Below, in pieces: positions 46,214-55,600 of a stretch of DNA of 64,000 bases. This stretch comes from Chloranthus sessilifolius (taxonomy: Eukaryota; Streptophyta; Magnoliopsida; Chloranthales; Chloranthaceae). How positions within the stretch are numbered: the first letter of the stretch is position 1; each line of letters opens with the position of its first letter. The stretch spans positions 4,342,866 through 4,406,865 of the forward strand of contig CM037587.1 in the NCBI GenBank assembly GCA_021018995.1, in the 5' to 3' direction. The position numbers and the translations under genes were made by a program. The notes below the pieces were generated by a model that saw only the letters and a program-made list of their open reading frames with translations, searched no databases and was not told where the DNA came from.

Positions 46214-46769
46214 CTTGAGGATCTCCATTATCTTCTTTATTTATAGCTGGTTGCTCCTTCAAGTCCACCACTGGTGGCCTTTGTTGTGTTCTTGTAGGAA
46301 TCACTTCATTTTCTTCCTCCAAGTTTCTCACAGGCTCACAGTCCACTTGATTGTCCACTAACCTACCACTTCTCAATGTTGTAATAGATTTGGCTTCCTC
46401 ATAGGTGGAGGAAACTTTACCAACTATAAACTGTCTTTGTGGGTTATCCTGTGGTTGGCTAGGCAGCCTCCCTCATTCTCTTCTAGTTAAGGCATCAGAC
46501 AACTGACCAAGTTGAACCTCTATCTTTTTAATGCTCTGGTTGTGAGAGTGCACAGTTTGGGATAAGGAGTTCAGTTCTGCAGTGAAGATAGAACTTGTTC
46601 CTCAAAGGAAGGTGCTCTCGCAGCTGGAGGGGGTGCAGATTGCTGCACAGGAGGAGCTACAGCTTGGACCATGGGTTGCTGATACTGAGGCCTTGGGACA
46701 TAACCTTCTCAATAGGGCTGAGCATTTTTGTAGGGCATGGGCTGCTGCTGGCTGGGGTATGCATCTTGT

Positions 46770-47832
46770 CTCTACCTCAGATTAGGGTGGTTCCTCCATT
46801 GATACCCAGCAGTAGGCTGCTGCTCATAAGACAGAGCTGCAACCACATGCTCTGTTATAAAATCAGGAAACTGGTCAGCAGATGGGCATTCTTCAAGGGA
46901 GTGAGTAGGGGACTGGCATATGACACATGCCTCCTCCACCCTAGCAGCCACAGGTGACTGTATTGCTCCCATTAGCCTATCAAATTTCAGGGCTAGGCTG
47001 TCCACTTTCCTTTCTAAATCACTTGGTACACTCACTTCATATATCTTCCCTCTTGAGGCTCTAGATCTCTAGCCAAGGTTTCCCTTTGCATAGAGTTCTC
47101 ACTAATAATATCAAAGAGCTCCCATGCCTCCTCAGCAGTTTTATGGAGGTAGGTTCCACCATAGGAAGCATCTATCATGTCTCTGCTTTTAAAATCAATT
47201 CCCTGATAAAAGCTTTGAACCAATTGCCATTCAGGGATTTGATGGTGGGAGCATTTCTTTAAGAGTTCCTTAAATCTCTCCCAGGATTGATGAAAATCTT
47301 CAGTTGGATCTTGGGTAAAAGAGATGATACCCTTTCTCAACTGGCTGGTTTTTGACATAGGGAAGAACTTGGCCAGAAATTGACATTGGAGATCACTCTA
47401 AGATTGAATGTTGTTGGGTGGAAGTAAGGATAACGAGGTCCTGGCTCTGTCCTTTAATAAAAAAAGAAAGAGTCTCATCCTGGTGGCCTCCTCCTTCAAA
47501 CTTGTGATGTTAAATGTAGTGCACAGTCCCAAGAACTCATCAATGTGTTTGTAGGGGTCTTTTTTGGTTAGGCCATGAAATGAGGGCAGCATTTGAATTA
47601 TGGAAGATTTTATCTCATAGTTTCCTTGAGCAGCTAAGAACTGAATGCAGAAGGGGGAATTGTAAACCCCTGGTGCATTAAATTCCTTGAGAGTTCTAGG
47701 CTGCTGTTGCTCACCCATTTCTGGAAATTCAGCTACAACAGATGTGAGTGGAGTTTGTCTAGATCTGAGAAGTCTTTCAACCTCTGGATTTAGTGGAATA
47801 ATCTGAGGTTGGAGAGTTCTCCTACCAAACAT
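46770..47832 (-). pseudogene. gag region of element C
   Basis: Begins 'MFGRRTLQPQIIPLNPEVER'. The capsid-like part 'YEIKSSIIQMLPSFHGLTKK', 'EEATRMRLFLFLLKDRART', 'QDPTEDFHQSWERFKELLKK' and 'PEWQLVQSFYQGIDFKSRDM' is clearly Athila. A zinc knuckle C-x2-C-x4-H-x4-C ('CVICQSPTHSLEEC') lies near 46930-46890. The sequence continues left as a low-complexity linker toward protease. Family role: RNA packaging. A few breaks. Confidence 0.85.
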
Positions 47833-48127
47833 ACAACACCATAATTCTGAATGCAGAACAGATCCTCAACACAACAAGTAGAATCAACCAAACTTTCTAA
47901 CTACTCTAAGAAAAATCAACAGATCTGAAAAATAAAAGGGGAGTAGAGGGATGCAAACTATAGAGCAGCCTCCAGCACAATTCTCCTTTCACTGGCAACC
48001 TCAGATCTGATGAAATGCACACAAAATACTGAAAAACAACAAAACTCACATATGCAGTTAGTAAAATTAAACAAACAACTATAGATCTATGATCAAAACT
48101 TAGATCTACTAATTTCTAAACACACCT

Positions 48128-48144
48128 CCCCAGCATCGGCGCTA
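48128..48144 (-). other. Primer binding site of element C (tRNA-Asp type)
   Basis: The plus strand reads ccccagcatcggcgcta, matching 14 of 17 bases of the tRNA-Asp 3' end, six bases from the LTR. Confidence 0.75.
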
Positions 48145-48150
48145 AAAACT

Positions 48151-50283
48151 TGTTGGGGTGTTTGCCTACCCTCCAAAGAGGGTCTTAAATCACTAATAAA
48201 ACTAGACAGAACACACTCACACATACCTGTAAGTAATCAAGGCCCGTTGTAGCAAGTTTTAAAAAGATGGTAAGGGAATGTCCACAGGGAGGTTGGTTTA
48301 AAAATGTGATAAATCTCCAGATCTATAAGAGATCTGGCACCCTAACAAATCCTAAGTTAGCTAAAAGACAGGGGAGATGTTTAAGATGGATTGTCACTTA
48401 AGCTAAGCTAAAATTAAGCAAACACTAACTTGGATCGAGTTTGGGAATTTAGATCTTGCAGGGGAAAGAAGTAAAAAGCAGAAAATGGAGAAGAGTAGCT
48501 TGGAGATTGGTCTTATTGAAATCAGGTTCAATTAATCATGCCATAGAGGTTCAGGGCACACAATTCCCTCAACTGGCTATAAGCACAGCTGCAGGGTAGA
48601 AGGCTCCACTCCAAATCTCAGGATCCACCTGGTCTTAAGGCTACGATCTGTCCACTTGAATGGTCACAGACCATCCTATAGACTTTATCTGATCCATGGA
48701 TTTGTAGCAGACGAATCCAATTAGAGCCTGAGCTTGGACTAATCTTAAGAATATGATCTGTCGACTTTAATGGTCACAGACCATCTTAGGGATCTCCTCC
48801 AATGCTAAAGCATCAATCAGAACAATTAAAACCACTACAGATGCTACAATTCTAAGGTTACAGACTCAGGGAATTACAGGAGTATCAGATCCAGGGAGAT
48901 CAGATGGTATCCAAGAGGTCTACCAGTTAAGTGGGTGAGCTGATCTACAGACTCCTCTACACAAATTCGATCGATCACCAAATAAAACCAAAAGAACTTT
49001 AGATCTAATTAAAGCATTAAGAACAATATTCACATTACAATCAAACTCACTCTGCAATGGAAATGCTCTCAGATCTGTAGTCTGTGTAGCAGGGAACCTA
49101 CAATAACACTCTCAATCTTACCCAATTACAGATCTAACCTCTCTCCTCACTACTCCAAGAGAATTAGTCAACCATTGTTGGGCTAAAAGAGGGAAAATAG
49201 AATTTCTCTGCAAGCTCTATTCTCCAGAATTTGGCTCAGATCTCGATCTCTCCCAAATTGCAATTGGGGGTCTCTATATATAGCTTTCTCCTTTATTTTT
49301 TCCGCCAAAAATCCCTTCTAGAAGGTCCTCAGAGTTTGTTAGGGTTCTATTAGAGCATGTGGGTCGGTTAGGGCATCTTCTAGAACTGTCGTGCCAGTCT
49401 CCAAGTGCCTCGAGTTGCGTGCAGCAGGTCACCAAGTACAGCGTGTGCATAGCTGAGTTTCTGAGAAGTTCTACACATGATTTCGATAGGTTCAGAAAGC
49501 TTTCGACAGGTTCAAATGGAGCTTTTTGGTCCTTTCATTAGGTTCTCAGATCTCTTCGATAGGTTTCGATAGGATGAGCCTTCTCTTAGAGCTTCAGCAT
49601 TCTCAGCCCTTGGCCTGGAGCATTCGACAGGTTGGGGAAGCTTTCTGACAGGTTGGAGGACCATTTCGATAGGCTCCGCTCTGTATGCCATCATTTCGAT
49701 AGGGTTGCTCTCACTCTTATCGAAAGGCTTAAGCACCCTTCGGTAGGTTCTGTTCCAGCGTCTCCATCTCGATAAGTTCTGGAAACCATTCGATGGGTTC
49801 CCTTTATACCTCAGGCAGGCTTTCGATAGGATGGTTTCTTCCTTTCTTTCAGCTGCTCGATAGGTTCTTGGATCTTATCGAACTCCTCAATCCACACGAA
49901 TTCATCCTTCTTCTCCCTTCAGATCCTATCGAAACCTTTTCAACTGCACGAATTCCTCCTTTCTTTGCTTGCAGCTCTTATCGAAGTCTTCAGGTGACTT
50001 CTCGATAAGATGTGTTCAGTCTGTTTTCACTTTCTTTGCCTTGCCCTACTGTAGCCACGCGCTCCAAGGGTCCAGTGATGTGCTACCCTCTGGTGTGCTG
50101 CTGCTAGATTTGTCCTGTGCTGAGAGATGGCCCCTTTTTGGGCATTCTTGAGTGGTTTTTTGCATTAGTGTAATCTTTTATTGCTGTCTACAAAATGAAC
50201 TCGACAGAGGCTTATTAGTGTGCTCACAGGTCTATCAACGGTCAGGTTAAAGGGTGAAAAGTGGCATTTTTCACCACTTAACA
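48151..50283 (-). mobile_element. 5' LTR of element C, full form
   Basis: 2133 bp, tgttggggtg...ccacttaaca. It shares a repeated 'aaggctacgatctgtccacttgaatggtcacagaccatc' block (two copies, 48637 and 48743) with the Athila-type LTR at 9065-14545. CGATAGG motifs are dense at 49480-50000. Confidence 0.88.
49480..50010. repeat. TTCGATAGGTTC motif array in the 5' LTR of C
   Basis: About twenty copies of (t)tcgataggtt(c), including variants with gacaggtt and the inverted form cctatcgaaa or cttatcga, at irregular 15-40 bp spacing. Confidence 0.75.
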
Positions 50284-50473
50284 CTAATCAGATCCACCAG
50301 AGCGAGATTTGTGGACCCGACTGTCTATGTGGTTGTTAAGACGACACTTGGTATGCCAGATATTTTATCTAATCTTCTCACGAATATTGATAATTGTCTC
50401 TTATGGGAGGACGATAGTGATTCACGAGTCGGGAGAGACAGGTTTTGAAAACATTTGACTTAATATTAGGTAA

Positions 50474-52129
50474 TGTGCAACCGAGGATTTTTAACAATCT
50501 GTCACAACGATGCGCTCTTTTGAAAAATATAGAGTCGCTACCTGGAGCTTTTGGTGTCCCGAAAAACCCAAATTAATATTAAATATACCGAAATGCCAAA
50601 TATGACTCTAATTTCGGTCTACGCCAAAGGCTCTTGGGTAGGGGCTTCGGTTATTGATCAGGAAGGTGTTAGGCACCTGATCAACCCACTCGTAAGCGGT
50701 CTCTACTATGGCCGGGTCTATGTGTGGCTGGTTTATAATATATATATATATATATATATAATTATATATATAAAAAGAATCAAAATGAGTGGCACTTCCC
50801 CTTGCTCGAAGGCACACTGATCCTATTGAGCCCTTCTCGCTTGCCGAAATTTAAACAGTATAACGACTCAATTCTATGATGGAGGAAAAACATAGAAGGT
50901 AAAGGAATAGAGGAGAGACTCGGAGCCCTCGAGCCTTTGTAGCACCGATGTGGATGCTTGCGTGAGAGCGTCTTTGATGAGCTTTCGAAAGCAAATGGGT
51001 AGCGGGATGGGTTTTAATCTCTAAGGCTAGGGAGCTAAGAGGTAGGAGAAGGTTAGGTGCTAGATCTTGCTAAATCTCAATGATGGTTGGTGTAGAATGT
51101 GGTGTCAAGGATGAAACTCAGTTATGGAATTATATGGGTTTAGTGGGGGCAAATGGAAGGGGAGCTCACTCGAATTTTCTCTCTTTTGAAAATTTTCAAG
51201 CCTTGAATCCAAGGGGAGGGGCTCTCTATTTATAGAGAAAGGGAGGATTAGTTTGGGGTTAAAGTCATAATTAGGTTAGCAATTAGGTAATCGGTAATCT
51301 AAGGTTTTTGAAAATTTTTAGAGCTTGGAGAAGAGGGATTTGGGTTTAATGGTAGATGATAGGGTGGTGATTTGAATGGCTAAAGGGTGATAACTTAAGC
51401 TAATAGGGCCAATAGGGTCCTAAAGAAACACACCATAGACATTGGGATGGTCCACAAGTCAAACCCTCAATGTCAAATTTTTACCATTTTTTGAAGGAAA
51501 ACTAGGCCCAAATTGTTGAAAGTTGAAGACCTGCAGGGGCCCAGCCCGGTTTTACAATTTCTTGCATAAATTCGCGATCTTCATTTTGCCATATCTTTTG
51601 ATGTACAATTCTAAATTAGGAGATTCTTAGCTTGTTGGAAAGCTGGAAACCCCTTCTTTCCAATGGTACAGGCCTTAGGTTGGGAAACTATATACAAAAA
51701 CTATGTCACTCCTCTTTCTATCAGCTATTTTGGTTAGTTCGAAACTGGCTCTATGGGTTCGATTTTATAATTTTCTGCATAAATCCACGATCTTCATTTT
51801 GTCATAAGTTTTGATGTACAACTCCAAATTAGGCTATTCTTAGCTCGTTGGAAAGATGAGAAACTCTACTTTAGGCCTTAGGTTGGACAACTATTTATAA
51901 AAATTTTGGCACTCCTCTTTCTAACTGCTATTCAGGAGGGTTCAAATCGGGCCTGGGAAGGATTCTAATGGGTTTGGGAAGGCTATAGTTGATTCCTAAG
52001 GGTTTGGGATAATTCCTAAGGGTTTTAGGATGATTCCTAAGGGTTTGGGAAATACTTTCGGAAGCTCAGGAGGACGCCTTTCTCGAAGTATGTTTCGATC
52101 CGGCCTTGGGCCAAATTTGGGTGTCTACA
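50474..52129 (-). mobile_element. Element E: Tat LTR of the element A family, inverted
   Basis: The complement starts TGTAGACACCCAAATTTG and ends GGTTGCACA, 1656 bp, homologous along its length to the LTR at 19774-21278. The flanking pentamers differ (ggtaa and gatgc), so it is not a simple solo LTR. The sequence to its right (gatgcc...) corresponds to the tract that precedes the 3' LTR in related elements, so it is the 3' LTR of a minus-strand element whose body lies to the right. It carries a tandem duplication of about 210 bp (51550-51966), each half with the cross-lineage module. (TA)n at 50737-50772. Confidence 0.75.
51550..51966 (+). repeat. Tandem duplication of about 210 bp in LTR E, each half with the shared module
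   Basis: Two diverged copies (51550-51758 and 51761-51966) share ttctgcataaat-c-cgatcttcattttg, gttttgatgtacaa-tc-aaattagg, gttggaaag and cactcctctttct. The module parts are 51588-51660 and 51800-51875. The copies differ enough to predate recent events. Confidence 0.75.
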
Positions 52130-52224
52130 GATGCCAAAGAAAGAGACTTTCAAAGAGGCCCAAGGCACCGATATCGAGTCCACTTTACTCAAAATGATCC
52201 TCAAACATGAAAATGGAAAGAAAC

Positions 52225-52424
52225 ATGGAGAGTGATGTAAGCCCAACACATTGGGAAAACGTCTGTCACTCGAAATGGAGAGTTGCGAAAGCCCATATCA
52301 TTGGGAAAACGTCAGTTCCTCAAGATGGAGAGTTGCAGAAGCTCATATTATTGGGAAAACGTCTGTTCCTCAAGATGGAGAGTTGCGAAAGTCCATATTA
52401 TTGGGAAAATGTCCATTCCTCATG
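52225..52424. repeat. Four exact-period 50-bp tandem repeats
   Basis: Units start at 52225, 52275, 52325 and 52375 with 'atggagagt' and contain 'ttgggaaaacgtc'. The first is most diverged, the others about 90% alike. The array keeps frames open on the plus strand (52207-52469), a composition effect. Confidence 0.92.
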
Positions 52425-53796
52425 ACTATCGGTCCCCAATCGCTTAGCGACATTACTGGGCATAACTGAGATGGTGAAATAATTGATGATGTTCAATGTT
52501 CAAGTTTTATTTTGAATAAAATAGTTTCGCGAGCGGGAGGGTGATCGACCCATACTTAAAGATTAGCATGAAGCAAAGACGCGAAGATCCACAATTTGTG
52601 TCCAATGCCATGAAGCATTGGCTGTCCCATTTGATCGGCTACGGGTGCCCCTACGTGAGGTAGGGTTTGAGATTTTTGGGCGAACCCATCGATCCCGAGG
52701 TTAATTTAGCACAACTACTTAAGCAGAGTGAATATTGATGTTGCAACACTTTTTGGGAGTGTGTGCCTCTTTTGATAATGTTCCCCAGATCAACATGACC
52801 TAGAGCATCAAACTTCAAATAATATTGAACATATTCGACCAAAATTGGGTGCCTACCGAAGGAGACACCCAATTCTGGTCTTTGCCAATAATGATCTTGC
52901 AAATCTTTTAACTATGCATAAGCATGCACCCATTACGGGCGATAAGCAATAAGGGAGATGAAAGTTCCGACCCAGATCCCATCCGAGTACAATTTACAAG
53001 AACAAATGACCATCCTACGGATACCCAAACACATGATGCCTATCTAAGGGAAATCGTGCTAATGGAGGTTTTAAGCCTATGAAAAAATAAGGGAAATGAG
53101 CCCTTCTGCATGCATGTTTGCATATAGTTGATTGATATGTAGTTTCATTTTCAACAGATTGGTCTCAACCAATGATTGACCTTTTCCAACGAAGTTATTC
53201 GGACCTCAAACCCTGTAGGGTGCATGCCTAGACTACGCAGACTAAGAGTCCACACCTCCAAAAAGTTCGTGAAAAATTTGAAGCTTAGACACTCACGTTC
53301 ATATGAATCTAAAGACAGAGTGCTTAACTCGAAGATTTGGCAGTGGAATCAACCTGATCGAAACATTGATCGCTTGATCGGTATTGACATCGTTGCTCCT
53401 ACTTTAAAGTAGAATCCAGAGATCCAAGGCGAACCTTAGACTTAGGACATTAATTTAGCACAACTGCGTTACCGATAACATATTGTCATGTTACCGCATT
53501 AAAATACACATGTGCATAGTTGTGTGTGCTGAAAGTATTACGAAAACATAGCTATCTTTTTAAAAAAAAAATGATTTTCTTTCTTTTTTTCGAATAAGCC
53601 GGAAGTCGGTGGTGAGATGCTTCATCTGATTTATCCATCACTGAGAGGTTGCTTGCCTCGAGGCTTTAGGCCATTTGATATTCCTGTACATTCTCAAGAA
53701 AACGTCAGTCCCTTTTTTGTTTATATAGGTAACAATATGTATCCTAATTAAAAGAAGGAGAAGCAAACCTTTACCTATACATTTTCAATTTTCAAG

Positions 53797-53799
<3 letters not shown>

Positions 53800-53842
<43 letters not shown>
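53800..53842. repeat. (TA)n microsatellite
   Basis: Uninterrupted alternating run of about 43 bases. Confidence 0.95.
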
Positions 53843-53846
<4 letters not shown>

Positions 53847-53965
53847 TTTTTGTTTTCAGAGATTTTTTTATTCTTTTTCTTCAATTTTGAGATGGAAGTA
53901 CGATGCTATAAATATGTATATGGGAAGAGTACATATATATATTATAGAATTTTCTGGATTTCTTG

Positions 53966-54265
53966 TTTTTGTTGTTTTTCCAATTTTGTAAAGGGGAAGC
54001 AAGGCGTTACACCGATTATCTTTTGAGATGTGGTGAAAGTAAAGTATAGACATGTAAATGGAAAAGGAAAATTTATTATTTTACAAAAAGTATCATTTTT
54101 CTTTTGATTGATTTTTTTTATTTTTGTTGCTCTTTCTTTTCAAGCCTGTAAAAGGGAGAGACCAGGTGTTATCCTGACCATCATTTTTCGAGATGGAATG
54201 TGCATAGTGTAGGCATGAAAATGGGGAAAGGAAATTTATTATCTTTTACAAGAGTGGCCTTCTCC
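53966..54265. repeat. Diverged tandem repeat, period about 155 bp
   Basis: Two clear copies (from 53966 and 54122), with a third, weaker one before them, share 'gtaaa-gggga-a-caggcgttac', 'gagatg-g-tg', 'tagacatg-aaatgg' and 'ggaaatttattat-ttttaca'. Confidence 0.65.
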
Positions 54266-54585
54266 CCTCTCTCCTTTTTATTTGATGCCATAATCATGAG
54301 ATGAGGTGACGGGTCCGCTTTTGAGCATAGTCGAACCCAATTATTTGGTTATACCTGAGTGAGGGCCAGGAACCTTTAAGTTCGGAACCTCCATCCCTTC
54401 AGATTGAATCAACCTTTTATCCTTACCCCGGGTCATACTTTTTATGGTGCGGTTTGTGAAGATATTCTTGGTCGGGACTCGATTTGAGCTAACATGAGCG
54501 TCCCAAGCTGGCGACCAGACGAAACGGAATTATAACTAAGGGAGTAACCGAAGATTTTATCTTTTCTTTTCTATTTTTCTTGAGC

Positions 54586-54785
54586 ATTTTTACTCACAGC
54601 ACCCAAGACGGGTTTTCGACGTGCCTATTGTTTCCCTCTCTTTTACCCATAGCGCCCTTTTGAGTTTTCACTACGTCCGTGGGTTTATATTTTTACCTTA
54701 GGTGCCCTTTCAGGTCTTCAACTGGTTCGCACAAGCTCGTTCTTTTTACCCGTAGCGCCCTTTCGAGTTTTCTCCACGTCCATTT
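54586..54785. repeat. Four diverged repeats of about 55-65 bp, 'acccatagcgccctttcgagttttc' type
   Basis: Copies begin near 54588, 54651, 54702 and 54748 with ttttac(c/t)c-tagcgccc and end in cacgtcc or close variants. Confidence 0.7.
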
Positions 54786-55300
54786 AGTTTTGAGCTTGTA
54801 TATTTTCATTTCATTTTTTTATCTTTTTTATTAAAATCAAAAGCCACAACATGGATGTCGATTCCGTCATAGCCGGCTGGATGGAGTTCTGCTGTCTCTC
54901 AACTTGGCTACTGCTGACTTAACAGATATTATGACTGCTCGAAGACCTTAAAGAGGACTTTCCTCAGGGGGTGTATCTTGGTCATGGGTAAGGTTAGGAA
55001 TTTGAAACGTATTATGGGTTTAAAAGGTTTTCTTAATATGGTTCAAATTGCCATAATACACTTCTTCCTTGGGGGGATTTTCACTGTACAGACCCCATGA
55101 TTTTTCTATCTCTTTTCTTTTCTATATATTTTTGTTCTTTTTATTTTATTTTATTATTATTATTTTTTTGACATCCTCTGTTTGGAATTTTTTTTTTTAT
55201 GGATTTGATAGTAACTTTTTTTCTCTCTTTTTTTTTTTTTTATTTGCTATATACATTTTTACTTCTCTCCTTTCTGGGGAAGGTATTTACTGAAAGAAAG

Positions 55301-55600
55301 GCCAATGGCTCAACGGGTGTAGTAAAGGGTATGATCATTTAGGGATGCTTTTTGACTAGTTGGCATTTAAATGATGGCCTCTTTTTAAAGGGTCCTTAAG
55401 CAGTTACGTATCTATTGGTGTGCGCTTTTTCTGGGTTCCTCTCGGTCCCCATTGAATTAGTGGCTCCAATTTTGTCCAAGTGGACTCTAGTGATGCGACG
55501 TTTGGAGTGTTAGAAATAAAGAGTTTTCTAGGAAGGTTCCTAGTTTGTTGTGATCACCAACTATAGATATTTAACGACGCTGCAACACGTCAATGATCAC
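55301..55600. other. Unassigned DNA between two Tat elements
   Basis: No gene or clear boundary. Probably the junction between the 3' region of element E and the LTR of element F. Confidence 0.3.

Larger units (their letters stand above)
39226..50283 (-). mobile_element. Element C: non-autonomous Athila relative with gag, protease and ORF1 but no RT or integrase
   Basis: Minus strand. 5' LTR (48151-50283), tRNA-Asp type primer site (48128-48144), gag, protease, an ATHILA ORF1-like region, about 1.8 kb of 3' non-coding DNA, polypurine tract and a shorter 3' LTR (39226-39726). No sequence resembling RT, RNase H or integrase lies between the LTRs. Flanking pentamers ctgag and ctaat differ, but the uninterrupted relative (complement of 61540-61544) reads ctaga, supporting decayed copies of one target. 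Over about 365 comparable bases the LTRs differ by roughly 6-7% by eye. At an assumed 1.3e-8 substitutions per site per year that is about 2-3 million years. Coding regions have a handful of breaks. Confidence 0.85.
52130..55300 (-). mobile_element. 3' non-coding region of Tat element E, rich in tandem repeats
   Basis: No coding segment recognised. It holds a 4 x 50 bp array (52225-52424), repeats at 53966-54265 and 54586-54785, (TA)n and T-rich low-complexity DNA (55090-55270). Long 3' untranslated regions with tandem repeats are a known trait of the Tat/Retand/Ogre group, which supports the assignment. The right limit is uncertain. Confidence 0.5.

Noticed and set aside
50474-52129. Simple solo LTR with target duplication
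   Set aside because: Flanking pentamers ggtaa and gatgc do not match, and the right side resembles the tract preceding 3' LTRs, so it is better read as the end of a longer element.
52225-52424. Regular repeats as a CRISPR array
   Set aside because: The 50-bp units are contiguous and similar along their whole length, with no constant-repeat and unique-spacer pattern, and the context is a plant retrotransposon.
55069-55293. Phenylalanine-rich membrane-like protein
   Set aside because: Translation of T-rich low-complexity DNA in the 3' region of a Tat element.
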